Source: Eutypa lata (taxonomy: Eukaryota > Ascomycota > Sordariomycetes > Xylariales > Diatrypaceae). From it: a DNA stretch of 64,000 nt. The notes below the pieces were generated by a model. That model made no database searches and had not been told where the DNA came from. It saw nothing but the letters and a program-made list of their open reading frames with translations. The translations under genes were made by a program, and so were the position numbers. Location of the stretch: contig JAKULF010000007.1 of the NCBI GenBank assembly GCA_022661535.1, forward strand, positions 3,596,001-3,660,000, given 5' to 3'. Below, one piece after another: positions 47,427 to 58,888 of this stretch (the first letter of the stretch is position 1; each line of letters opens with the position of its first letter).

Positions 47427-48279
47427 GCTTCGACCGGAAGTAGGCGCGCAGGTACATGATCTGCCAGCCCCAGAGGGCGATGAGCAGCAGGGTGGTGGAG
47501 ATGCCGAACCACTTGACGCGGTTGTTGGTGCTCTCGTTGGTGTCGCGGAGGCGCTGCTCGCGGGCCCGGAGGTAGTCCATCTCGCCGACCATCTCGCCGA
47601 TCATCTCCTCAATCCGCCGCATCTCCATCTCCACCGGCTTCAGCTTCTCCGTCGCCTGGATCGCCGACCAGTCCTTCGCGTCCGCCCCGATGTCCACGTC
47701 CAGCTCGATGTGTCGGTACGGGTTTCCGCGGCCTGTAGAGTGGGAGGGTTTCACACACACGTTAGCTTGGTTTCTCCCCTGAAATGCGATGGCTTCTTTT
47801 TGATATTGCATGCAATAGATATGTGTTTCATGCTTGGGTTGTTAAGGGCGTAAAATTAGGGACGTAGGTAGCGTACCTCCTGATAGGACGTTCTCGAAGC
47901 ACACGTCGAAAGCGGCGTCGGCATGGGATGTAAAGACGACTCTCGACTCGCCGGCAATATCTCTGGGACGACCGTACTCGTTGCCAACGGCATCTTTGAT
48001 CTGTACATAAAGTCGCTAATCAGCTAACATATCCAACAGCAGCATCCAACTCCTCAGGGGGGCACACTGGTTTTAACATACCACCATGTTCACCGTCTGT
48101 CCATCGCCCTTGCTGCCGCTCACGATGGCGGTGACGACCACGAGAGTATCCTTAGCGACGAAATTCCGCACACACCGTAATCGACTGTCGGCTGCGATGT
48201 CGAATTTTAGGGCGTTGATCGAAGTGACCAGGAACACGATGCCGCAGACATACTGCAACAATGCTCGAGGGAGAGCCAT
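47416..48279 (-). CDS. ERV25: p24-family cargo receptor Erv25
   Basis: Type I membrane protein of COPII/COPI vesicles that forms the p24 complex with Emp24 and cycles between ER and Golgi. Three exons, 48082-48279, 47877-48000 and 47416-47732, give 212 residues. It has a signal peptide ([20 protein letters not shown]), a GOLD domain with the two disulphide cysteines (Cys in [18 protein letters not shown] and in [13 protein letters not shown]), and a coiled region with [20 protein letters not shown] and [13 protein letters not shown]. One transmembrane helix follows ([17 protein letters not shown]). The short cytosolic tail YFRSKHLI carries the Phe sorting signal and is the usual fungal ending. 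It shares its upstream region with the divergent U1-C gene. Confidence 0.96.
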
Positions 48280-48842
48280 GGTGGTGGTAATTGGCTAGCG
48301 TGTGTATTCTTATTTTTTCTTTCCTATCTCCCTTCGGATCCTGAATCAAGATGATCGCCCTCGTCGGCGTCGTTGATAATATGGGAGCTGGAGATGTCGG
48401 AGGCCAAGCTACATACAGGTTAGATAGGGTTACTTTACGAAATCGTGCCTTGCCCCCTTCTCGATTCTCGATACGTGTTCTTGCTCGCAAAATGTTTGGC
48501 CAATTAGGCATTGCGCTCCGTATTCACAATTGTGGTCCGTGCCAAATGGCCCAGCCCAGCCTGCCAAGTGCGCTAAAAAATTAGTTTGAAGTCGCAGGGC
48601 CGGTACAATAAAAGGTACGTACCTACTGCTTTAGCGCAAGACAGGAGCTCAGAGGCTCCATTTTCTTTGAGAGCTTCAGCCTTCTGAAAACATCGCGCGC
48701 CAAGGTAGAAGAAGGGTGACCAACGACTTGCCACTTCAACAGTATAGGGAAGACACAATTTCTGTGTGCTCGCTGCGGTCATACACATCGAACGATTGAT
48801 AAACGAACCGACAGATAGACAAACCGAAATACACCAGCCAAG
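48280..48842. promoter_or_regulatory. shared divergent promoter, ERV25 / U1-C
   Basis: 563 bases separate the two start codons, so both promoters must lie here. The open frames crossing it have no support. No named element was recognised. Confidence 0.55.
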
Positions 48843-49803
48843 ATGCCGAAGTGTAAGTTTTACCATCCTACAGCAAGGCGACGCCACTCACGCGTCGTCT
48901 ACTCCATCTCTCCATAATATATATCATAGGCAAGAGGTGGCACATGAAGGACAGGCAGGACATATTATATACTAACTACTTCTCTTATTTCCCAACAGTC
49001 TTCTGCGACTACTGCGACGTCTACCTGACGCACGACTCGATGAGCGTGCGCAAGGCCCACAACAGCGGGCGCAACCACCTGCGCAACGTCGTGGACTACT
49101 ACCAGCAGATCGGCCACGAGAAGGCCCAGTCCGTCATCGACAGCATCACGTCATCGTACGCCGCCGAGGGCCAGGCCCACGCCAACCCCATGCTGCCGCA
49201 GAACCAGCCCGGGTCCGCCGCCGCCGCCGCCCTCGCCGGCGGGCCCCCTCCCGGCCTGCCTCCTCACCTCCACCACCCGGGCGCGCCTGGCGCGGGAACA
49301 CCGCCGGGAGCCGGAGCTGGGGCGTTCCCCCCTCCTTCTTTCAACTTCCCCGCTGGCATGCCCCCGCCCCCCTTCCCCGGCATGCCTGGTGTGCCGCCGC
49401 CGCCGGGCGGGTTCCCTCAGGGTCTCTCTCGTAAGTTTTCACCTGTCCCACCCGTTTCACTTGCCCACCCACGCACGCAATGCATAGGCTACATACGATA
49501 CGAAGTGCCAATGCCAATTTAACCAAGATACATACTAACGTGGATGCCTCAACTACAGTGCCCCCAGGCCAAGCAGGCAGTAGAGGCGGCATCCCACCGC
49601 CGTTCCCCGGAGCTCCAAGCGGTCTGCCGCCACCAGGGGCTCCCGGTGGTCTTCCCTTCCCTCCTCCGGCCGGCATGCCGTTCCCACCACCCGGTGCGCC
49701 GCCCTTCCCGTTCCCAGGTATGCCTGGCGCGCCACCCGGTGGCTTCCCGACCGGACCTTCGCCGCCTGGTGCCGGTGGCTTCCCGCCCCCGCCTGGACGA
49801 TAG
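48843..49803 (+). CDS. YHC1: U1 small nuclear ribonucleoprotein C (U1-C / Yhc1)
   Basis: Spliceosome protein that stabilises pairing of U1 snRNA with the 5' splice site. Three exons, 48843-48852 (10 nt), 48999-49430 and 49559-49803, give 228 residues. The N-terminus is the family's C2H2 zinc finger: [40 protein letters not shown], with Cys6, Cys9, His24 and His30. The rest is a Pro/Gly/Met-rich tail, as in other U1-C proteins. The first coding exon holds only three codons and one base; it is required to supply MPKF. The second intron has a perfect TACTAAC branch point. The TAG stop is followed by 85 more open codons in frame. Confidence 0.95.
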
Positions 49804-50061
49804 GATCGACATGGCGGTGGCGGTGGCGGTTGGGGTGGCGACGGCGATGCTGATGATAATAAGGAGAAAGTCCTGCCTCCGCAGGGTCAAGGATACGGAC
49901 TTGGACTTGGACCTGGACCTGGACTTGGCCAGGGAGGATGGCTAGGAAGAGAAGACAGAGATGGTGGTGACGGTAGTGGAGGTGGTGGTGATAAGAGGAA
50001 GCGTGAGGTCAAGGAGGAGATCCCAAGTCCTAGGGCGATTCACCGGCAGCGCAACGCATGA
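49804..50061 (+). other. in-frame open extension after the U1-C stop codon
   Basis: After TAG (49801-49803) the same frame stays open for 85 codons to TGA at 50059. It reads as Gly-rich low-complexity sequence like the parent (HGGGGGGWGGDGDADDNKEK, GQGYGLGLGPGPGLGQGGW) and ends with a basic, NLS-like DKRKREVKEEIPSPRA. It could be a readthrough product, an alternative splice form, or the remnant of a longer ancestral protein. Confidence 0.5.
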
Positions 50062-52538
50062 GTGTGGAGTTTCCAGGTCGATATGACGTTTTCCGGACAG
50101 CTGGACATCCATTGCATGACGCAGTTCAGGGGTTCCCACCACTCATTTCTTTCTCAGACTGGTTGGTTCTTTTTTCGAAAAGCGAAAAAAGGTGGGCTCT
50201 GCAGTTACTGTCTGGGAGTGTTCGTTCTATCTGCCTACCTACCTACCTACCTACCTACCGATTTAACTCATCACTCACTCCCCTGGCACGGCGTTTCAGG
50301 GGCTCATTCATAGTTTTCAGACCATGCAACCTAAAGAAAGGGAGCAACCGGCGTTCTGGTTTGTTTGACTTTTTGCGGGAGAAAAAAAAATTTCAATATA
50401 CCATGAAGTGTACTATGTATGTATGTACGAAATAAATTGCTAGATGTTCAAAGAAGAAGTGTGGTTGGTACGAGGAAAGAAACATATATGGATACTTTAG
50501 CAACTGATCAATAGCTGACGGTATACCTAGCTAATTGTTGAACATCTTTGATGTCTCTAGAAGGATGCTATCCTATAGTTTTAACAGATGATAGATAAGG
50601 TGTTCTAGTGAGAAACTTTACGACCTAGTAACCTGGACACTATTGAAGGCCTGGCTTCCTCGTTCCGTTTCCTCGTCTCCTACCCACCACATGCAACAGC
50701 TTTTCGTCTTTGTATAGTAGTATATGACATTACGTCCTCCCTTCGCCCACAAACATATCACCTCTGTATGCTTATAGACGTATAGTACATATGCTAATAG
50801 ATGGTTCCATTTGCCTTCAGCGATGTAGACTATATCCTGATGAAGTCTTGAACCTGGAATCTGCTTCAGCCCGGATTATCTTGCCTCTGAAAGTAAAAGG
50901 GTTGGAACTCATAAGATATAAAACGGGGGTTTTTTAATTCGAAGATATCTTGGAGTGGGCCGAAAGTTATTTTCGAGACATGGCCGGTTTAAGTAGATCG
51001 TGTGTGTGTATCTAGCTGGTTCCTATGTTCGGGGGAATAGAAACAACAAGTCAGGTAGTAATCAAGGGACCGGCCTGGAATGTCCTAATATCTGAGGGTT
51101 GCAACATTATACTGACATTGTTAAGTCATTTCCGCTGTTTCAGTTTACGTAAATATATATACAATGTTGATTACGAGCCCTGCACCCCCTTTTCCGGTGT
51201 TATGATACCGGTAGCTAAAGAAGACGCAGACAATGAAAATGCCATGCCAAATGGTTTCTGAATCTAAACTGAACCTTGAGTCTCATGCTCTGCGGCCGAA
51301 GTTATTGAGGGAGATGTGGCTGTGGAGGACAGAGGAAAGCCAAAGGACTCTTCATGCGGATGACGACGCTGCTATCGTATAGAGTATACGCACCCTGGAT
51401 AGGATGGTAGAAGACCTTGTGCATTTTGTGAGGAAATCGAATATTACTCAGATATGAGTGTGAGCTCTAGACAAGTTAGTAGTTAGACAGGTGTATGATA
51501 ATACGTTGAAAACCGGGAAGAGGCGGAATGCGGAACGCGGAAGAGCGTCACTTTTGGGCCACCCGATCAGTATAACACTCGAATTATACAGATCGTATGT
51601 TCGCTTCTTATTACCTACTTTTTAATATCGTAAGTGGCTGACTGGTCTAATGATATTCTGATGCAACCTTGGATTATCAACTGCCGCGAATAATTGGAGC
51701 ATCCATGCCACCATGGCGTTGCATTTTCCATGCAGAGTACTTACACAACACCACCAACCTTCCATTGTAAATCTCTTATTACAACATACCCCAATCCCCT
51801 AAGTGTAACTAGCTAGAGTTTAGACGTAGTATTCTTTGCTATGTATGAATTCTTACGTAGATTCTCATTTCCTATTAATCGACGCGTCTTGAGCGGTACT
51901 ATCACGAGAGAGTTCCTCCGATGCCGAATAAACTTATTAATATGAGCTGAGGCCGTACGTCATACACGAAAAGACCATGCTGCACGCTGGTCCCGGCACT
52001 ATGGATATTATGCGCAAGTCACTATGCACTATGTATCGTTCAAGCAAAGTACCTACAGTAGGTAGCAGTTATGTTCCAGATTTGTAATTAAAAGATGTCT
52101 TTTTTGAGACAGGACCATTTTTGCCTGACGGTTAAATTAGCTGATAATGTTAATTTTATATGCCCCGACTCCACAGTTGAGATCGTGGATGTGCTCCGGT
52201 TAGCCCGCCCCGCCCGGACCCGGCCATTGGCAACAGACGGCTTGACATTCGACCGAGTGCCTCCTGAGTGACCCCTTTCATGACCAATCTCGGCGGAACC
52301 TCAACACCATGCGAAGCTCTCGTGAACAAGAGGCGGAAGGATTCAAAAGAGCCTTGTCGACTCTTCGTTTCAAAATGCATCTCACTCATGTAATCAGAAT
52401 CACACACACACACACACACACACACACAAGAAACAAGCCAGCTCCGTAACTTTACTTGATCCTCCTCAAACCCTACCTCATACGAAACGAAAAATACCAC
52501 TAGCTAGTTAGTTTAGTTAGCTATAAACCCCAGAAACA
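50062..52538. other. 2.5-kb spacer
   Basis: U1-C 3' region, then AT-rich sequence with CCTA repeats at 50231-50258 and an AC dinucleotide run at 52410-52428 near the next promoter. The open frame at 51025-51261 has no family match. No gene seen. Confidence 0.45.
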
Positions 52539-53129
52539 ATGGCATCATCTTCCATCAGCTTCTACGAATACAGCATCGGCTCCTACACCAAAGCGCTGAA
52601 GGTGCTCCTCCGGATCCTGACCAAGGCGTCGACCCACCCAGACGCGGCGTCCTTGCTAGACGCGCGCCTCGCGCCCGACATGTGGACGCTGGCGCACCAG
52701 GTGCAGATCGCGGCGGCGTTCGCGGTGGCGCTGGCCGAGGCGCTGGTGGGCGCGCAGCTGGTGGCGTGGAACGAGCGGCGCGACAGCTTCGGCGGCGACG
52801 ACAAGGGCTGGGCGGACGTGCTCGCGCGCGTCGAGAAGGCCCTCGCTATCCTGGCCGAGGTCGACCCCGCGCAGGCCGACTCGAGGGTCGCGGGCGGCGA
52901 AGGTCTGAAGCTGCCGATGCGCGTCGGCTCCGAGTTCACCTTCCAGGTCCCCGCCGCCGACTGCGTCCTGACGAATGGGCTGCCCAATGTCTTCTTCCAC
53001 GTCTACACCGCCTACGCTATCCTGAGGTCGAGGGGCGTCGAGATCGGCAAGAAGGATGTCCTCGTTCCGTTCTTGCCTGGGTATGTGGCTGATGAGATGG
53101 CTAGGATGCAGATGGCGGAGACGGCTTAG
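52539..53129 (+). CDS. DUF1993 family protein
   Basis: Single-exon protein of 196 residues, the usual length for DUF1993, a helical-bundle family of unknown function related in fold to DinB-like proteins. Visible landmarks are SISFYEYSIGSYTKALKVLL, LLDARLAPDMWTLAHQVQIA, the long helix with VEKALAILAEVDPAQADSR, LPMRVGSEFTFQVPAADCVL and NVFFHVYTAYAILRSRGVEI near the end. Third positions are strongly GC-biased compared with the flanks. No neighbour suggests a role. The ATG at 52539 is preceded by a CAAA-type context. Confidence 0.85.
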   Translation: MASSSISFYEYSIGSYTKALKVLLRILTKASTHPDAASLLDARLAPDMWTLAHQVQIAAAFAVALAEALVGAQLVAWNERRDSFGGDDKGWADVLARVEKALAILAEVDPAQADSRVAGGEGLKLPMRVGSEFTFQVPAADCVLTNGLPNVFFHVYTAYAILRSRGVEIGKKDVLVPFLPGYVADEMARMQMAETA

Positions 53130-54043
53130 GTTTGAAGAGGTGGTGGTGGTGGTGATGTGATAGCACGGGCTGGGGAATACGATACGGGTTAGGTGCTCGA
53201 AGAATCACGCGGAGAAGAGGATCGATCTTTTTATTGGAAGAAAAATTTGTACGACGCATGGGTGGTTTGTTTGATTGCTTGCTTTTCTCGATATTAGAGA
53301 TAGCGTGTTGGTATACGTGTCAGAGTGATAACAGGGAGGAGATAATGGTCTTGTAATTACCTGCGATTTCGATGGTTCGGGGATCTAGTAAATCCAATAA
53401 CTGGTAACATGACTATAACTAGTTCAAGTGGTGGCTTTAGTTCCAGAGGCATCTGGTGCATATGTGGTGATGAACTTATGATCACCACCGCTGGGAATAT
53501 TTTTCAACACCGCCGGAATAGTCGTGGTCGTGGGGTTCTAAATAGGCAGTCAGTAATCAGGGGCTTCCGCTGATTCGATCTGAAGAGTTGAATAATAATT
53601 TGATTTGGGAACTAACACTAGAATCAATTCCTAGGATCATGGGGGCGCTTGGGTAACCACATACCTAGGCCTGTATCCTTGGCCTACCGAAAATGGTCAA
53701 TTCTATCCCTCAGGATGAGTTCTGCAAGCCTATGATCCCTACTAATAAGGCCCAAGGGTCTACTATGCCGTTTGGCCCAACCCATGCCTATCAACCTCCA
53801 ATCTCGAACCACGATCCTGGCTGCGTCCAGTCACTTGGCTAAGTTGCTGTCGTATATAGTCCTACCGACCATATACTTGTGGTCGCAATAAGCCATGCAG
53901 ACATTAAATAACCTATGGTAAAATATCTGACGGGGGACAGGCCCATCATGTCAGCCCTCTTCCTAATTAGTTGAATGGTAACCAGGATCCACGGGATATA
54001 AAACTAGACATAGATGAGGTTGAAAGAACACCGCCTATCATTG
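53130..54043. other. convergent 3' region
   Basis: GGT repeats at 53142-53154, then AT-rich sequence. The minus strand at about 53950-54080 can be read as further exon-like sequence of the next gene (LFEANLEHVWPKLTMIGGVL), but I could not join it in phase. Confidence 0.4.
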
Positions 54044-55022
54044 TCAGCTTAGGCCAAACATGCTCGAGATTAGCTTCAAACAGCTGGAAACGACAACATA
54101 CCAGTCACACCGCGGTATATTGCCTCGGGCAGTAGAATATAGAGCGGACTGATAAGCTATATGAACCAAAGTGGCGATACACAGTAGCACGAGCACCGTG
54201 CCCATTACTATCACAAGCCTTCGGTCTTGTAATTAACAGCTTGTAACGGAGCCGGCCAGATATGGGTGCTCCGAGAGTTGGGGAAGATGGACTGAAGTTG
54301 AGCCAGAATTTCGCGTTGGGGCGAACACGAGCTTCAGGTAAATGAGGATGACCCTGGTTTCGGCGCTCGCATCAGTATTCGCGCCCAATTCTCAAACCGG
54401 CTATGGAAGCTGTTCTAGAAACTTACCGGACACAGAGCGGTCTCCGGCACATACAGGGGCGTAGACTTCGTAATATGACGCTCGCTTTAAAGCTAGCATT
54501 AATGTAATATGCATCAAGTAAGACGTAACCGACAAAACTAGTAATATCGCATCAGCCGCAATTACTGGACCACCAAAGCTGCGACCCAGTACATTTATGC
54601 TAACGGCAAGACCTAGAGGCATCAGCGGCAGAAGTGCAACTAACCATAACACATAGGGAGGTCTATCCCGGGCTACAACAAAGGAGTAAAAAATGTGAAT
54701 ATCCAATAGTATCGATGGAATACAAATGAAGCGAAGTCCAGTATGTAGTAAAAGCGCTGTAAGTGCCCCTGGAGATAGATGGGAAGGCATTTTAAGAGGT
54801 ATAGCGAGTCCAGAAATGAGAGTAAAAGCTGCCGATGCCACTCTGCTGAAGACGAGCCATTTTACCAAACCAAATAGGACTGGGAAACCCGAAGGCGCCG
54901 GCCCCCCTTTACCCTGGATCACGGCCTTCAAAACATCGCCTAAAGGAAATGACTCCTTGAAGCCGTGGATTAGAAGTCGCTCGCTGTTAATAGATCCTAC
55001 GTGCGATCTTTTTCATAAGCAT
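54044..55022 (-). CDS. multi-pass membrane protein of unknown function, three exons
   Basis: I do not recognise the family. The model is 55001-55022, 54427-54939 and 54044-54225, all junctions in frame, 238 residues. It starts MLMKKIARDVLKAVIQGKGG and contains about five hydrophobic segments: LVKWLVFSRVASAAFTLISG, LRFICIPSILLDIHIFYSFV, VLWLVALLPLMPLGLAVSIN, ADAILLVLSVTSYLMHITLM and, in the last exon, LVIVMGTVLVLLCIATLVHI. The second donor is a perfect GTAAGT, and the join gives RSVS-DRRLV. The tiny first exon and the exact 3' end are less sure: a GTATGT at 54101 could be a further donor. It may be intact or lately decayed. Confidence 0.5.
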
Positions 55023-55313
55023 GGCATCGGTAAAAAGCACTTGAAATAAGAGTAACAGATAAAGGATCCTGTACCGCCGGCGTTCGAGGAGTGGCGGGGA
55101 AATTGTTTCGGACTCGGCCCCCAACCGGCACCCGCCAATATCCCTGGATCATTCCCTGCGCTGCATGTCAATAGGTGATTTTAATTGGCTATGTGATAGA
55201 TCCTACAAGAACGACGTCCGACTCTTCAATACGCGCCCTCACCCTGACAGCCTCCTCTATTCACCCACGCATATTCCCGAGTTCCCGTAGGTATTGGTGC
55301 CTAGATTCGGTCA

Positions 55314-55700
55314 TGATGACACCTGACCTATGTGCTTTGTGCCATGAGTTTGATCTTCACAGCTTTGAAAGGGACTACATGGGATATCGGGGATATTCCT
55401 TTGGGAGGGTCACTGAAGGTGTCGCGCAAGATTGCCCTTTTTACACATTGTTAAAGGACTGCCTGGAATCTTTTTCCAATTCCCCTGTTTTTAGCCCATC
55501 GCAGCATTATGTCCATTTCTCACTTCACAGAGCGAATGCAGCCGTGAATGATAGTGTCGATACCAACGGGGCCACCGGTGGTCTAATGGTGACAGGATTA
55601 AAAGTTGGACTAAGCTTTAGGACATTCCCGTTCTAAGGTGAGGCTGTACTCGAGCCTGAGAATATTTACCTTAACGTCGCTGCAGATCTAGGTACGTTGG
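55314..55700 (+). pseudogene. N-terminal fragment of a HET-type incompatibility protein
   Basis: The frame from the ATG at 55314 (MMTPDLCALCHEFDLHSFER, YRGYSFGRVTEG, CPFYTLLKDCLESF) matches the Cys-rich lead segment found in front of the HET domain in many fungal incompatibility proteins. A TAA at 55634 stops it, but the same frame goes on with GEAVLEPENIYLNVAADLG, the next expected segment. Beyond about 55700 I find no HET core. The stop and the missing core make it a relic. HET proteins trigger cell death after fusion of unlike strains; here only a harmless fragment remains. Confidence 0.55.
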
Positions 55701-57376
55701 CTATTGTCTCATAGAAGGGCACGTAGTAGAACCGATTCCCGGCGGAAGTTTTTTCACATGATCTAGATAGTCCCGCAGCACAGAATGGTGATGTCGCAGG
55801 GCGAGACCACGGTACATACTCTGACGAGCATACCACGATTCTACTTGGGAACTGTTCGTCTCCTTCTACTTAAGCTTAAACGGACTCTAGTAACATATCC
55901 GTTAAGATATATTTGTATCCAACCTTGTCGGAACATACATCATCGAAGGCTATGACGATAGGGGCAGGGATTTCGGTAACGCGGATCAAATTAAGAGTCG
56001 TTACTTAGCCTTTGGTATTACCGACAGCGAAAGACTTAGCGATTTTACTTCCAGCGCTCGCGGTTGGCGGCAGCTATCCCTTTGGTGTAAGGGTCTACTC
56101 TATCTATACCTTCCGAACTCACTCTATGAACCCCATGCTCACATGACAGATAACTCTAATCTTGCGCAAGCTATTAACTGTGATTGTTGAATCTGAACAT
56201 ATAGTCAATGGTGATAGATATACGTATAATCGGTTGGTTGTCACCTCGGTTAGCAACTCCATTGCTACCACCACTGAACACCTAGAGGGGTTTTAATTAA
56301 AAACAACCTATATTGAAATACTGCCCGAATGCATATGCCAGCTTATTGGCAGGAATCTGTTGTTGAGGGGATCATCCGATAGGTAAATATCGTTTTCGTC
56401 ATGCAATTCAGCATATTTCCATTCATAGAGACGGATGCATGCAAAGGCACACGCATAATCCAGAACATTTGCTGTATCACATAACTGGGGACCGTGACCG
56501 GTACTTTAACGGACGTTATTAACTGTAGGCTATTTCTCTCTCGTTTTCTCCAGTTCTCTTGCTATACGTATCGTTTTTGACTAATAGAGACGTTATGTTT
56601 CTTTTTTGTCATTATTAACACACCGATTAGGCAAGTTTGCCTCACCAGTACCAAGAGACTATTAGCTATCATAGTCTTGTCTTTTCATAAGCACTAAGAA
56701 CTCGAACAATTTGGCAAGAAAGCTGCGGCCATGTTCATGTGGCACATGTTCAACACGTAGAACTTCCCGCTGACTTATTCGGTGCTCTTGCTATGTAATG
56801 ACCACCTGTAGAAGGGCAATATAGTTCTCTCCCCCCAAAGCAAGCAGTATATAGTAAGATTCTATTAAATAGCTCGCTTTATGTTTCATGTAAGCATCAA
56901 TGTTACAGCCTTAGGCTGTCAGCTGCTAATACCCAAAATAGGTAGCCAGTACTTATTAGTTTTAGTCTAGAGCTCCTGCACCACTATGAGCACTGTTTCT
57001 GCATAGGGATTTATACAAAAAACACCATCTTCCCCTTACAGATGGTCCTGCAACAATTAATAAGCATAACATTATTTCTACATCCTGTCTCACGTCGCGC
57101 GCGCGTTGTGATATGTAATACGTAGAGTGGCTCGTTGGTTGCCAAGCACGAATCTCCAATTATAAGTACTAGTTACCCCGTTAGTTTTCAGCAGGGATGG
57201 CGCAGTATTCCAAAAGAAAGTGCTCAAACCAGCTCTTGTGTCTTCCTAAGTAACGGGATACTGAAAATGGCACGTCATACTAGCAAATAGACATAAAATA
57301 TATTAGTCGAGTGAGTATCTATTAATCCATCACTACGTGTGAAGACTATGCTAAGCATATCCTATCATATGCTATC
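55701..57376. other. spacer, probably decayed sequence
   Basis: No intact frame. AT-rich, with scattered short frames on both strands. Some may be remains of the HET gene (for example WRQLSLWCKGLLYL near 56070) but this is not provable by eye. Confidence 0.4.
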
Positions 57377-58298
57377 ATGGCGTCCGTGGTAACTTTCCGC
57401 CGCCTGGTTATCCTGACAGAGCTTCTTCTAGGCATAATTACCTTCACGCTATTTTGCTGCGCGTATCCAGACCAGTATAGGACGAGACTCTGGCTCATCG
57501 GCGGTGAGCACGGATGGAACTCAGATCCAAGTCTTCGGATCTACTTCTACGCCAACTATCAAAACCCCCCAGAGATCCCCTTGATATGGAGTCAAAGGTC
57601 AGTCAGTCAGCCTACGAGTGGATAGACAGACATGCAGAGCTGTTGACGGAAATTCTGCCGAAGCTTCGTGGGAATATGCTAATATCTAGAGAGCTTTTAG
57701 GTTGACTGATGCCAACCTAGCGATTTCTCTTCTGGCGCTCGCGGTTTGCCTACAGCGGATCGTGCTTCTGTGGTTCGACTACGAGTATATCCTCTTGAGA
57801 GCAATATTCGACGTCATGGTTCTGGGCTTCTGGAGGTATAGCACCACTGCTCAGGCATCGAGCGACTTCACGGACCCAGAGCACCCCAGCGCGCGTCCGT
57901 GGTATTTAGACCACGGCTGTGGCGGGATTGATGCCCGTGATGTAAATCTTTGTATGACAGCGAGGGTTTCATACGCGTTCGCTATTATATCAATGTCTGT
58001 CCCCCTTACCTATACCAACATCCCCCCTTTGTGCGCAACTTGGTTGGATTGACATCTGCTTTGGAATAGGGGTTTCTATCTGTGTCGTGTCCTATGTTTG
58101 GCCTTTGCACTTGTTTATTGGTGCGGATACTATCGTGTTCTAGATCGGCAGTCTGACAACAGGTGGTGTCGCTGGCTCATCGCCAGTACCGTATTCTCCG
58201 GAGATCGGCTGCTGTTTACGGATTCTATATGTGATAAGTTGGAAGGGCCAGTTAGGAAATTGGATATACGAACCTCTGCATCTGATGCAGACGTATGA
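57377..58298 (+). CDS. fungal four-helix integral membrane protein of unknown function
   Basis: Small membrane protein of a type common in filamentous ascomycetes, function unknown. Exons 57377-57597 and 57701-57994 join as SQR-LTDANL. A third exon, 58070-58298, can be joined through a weak GTCTGT donor and continues the fourth helix (SYAFAIISM-GFYLCRVLCL), giving 247 residues. Segments are VILTELLLGIITFTLFCCAY, the loop GGEHGWNSDPSLRIYFYAN, AISLLALAVCLQRIVLLWF, AIFDVMVLGFWRYSTTAQAS, DPEHPSARPWYLDHGC with paired cysteines, and the last helix. Without the third exon the protein would end at 58052. The first two exons are well supported, the end less so. Confidence 0.65.
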
Positions 58299-58888
58299 TT
58301 TAATGTAACTAACAGAAAGAATACTTGGAATATCAATGGGACGTCTCAAGGTTGCATGTGGCTATTGCTGAGAGGTTTCGCAGCAAGCATGTGAATGTAA
58401 GGTAAAGATGCAACGTTTGGGTATTATTATGGCCCTGTTATTGAGAGTGGCGAATGATCTTGTCAATCAGAAAGTTCTCACTACTGGTATGAAAAAGGGG
58501 AAGTATTTGCAACCCAACCTCCAGACCTGCATAAAAAAACAAAAGTGGGATGTTGGAGCACATACCATTATGTCATCCCCTATACCTTAATTAATTAGAA
58601 AAATCGTAGTGCATTGTATCTTAATATATTTTCCTCTTCTACTTCTAAGAAGATGAAGACACACAAGACGGTATAGTTACTATGCTGATCTACAAAACCT
58701 AGGAACCTTCTAAGATGGCGGGAATACCACACAAGAAGTTCGTGGCCACCATAGACTATGCGCAGTACGTATTGATATTAAACTACTTAAGGCATAAAGA
58801 ATGTTTCGGTCAAGATAGCCTTATAAGTATTTTAGAGACCTAGATTTGCGACCTTAAACGTCTAAGAAAGATATTTAATATTTTTCAA
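58299..58888. other. convergent spacer
   Basis: 3' regions of the membrane-protein and J-domain genes. No gene seen. Confidence 0.45.

Noticed and set aside
54085..54101. 18-nt intron at the end of the three-exon membrane gene
   Set aside because: A GT..AG pair is present but 18 nt is far too short for a spliceosomal intron; reading through stays in frame.
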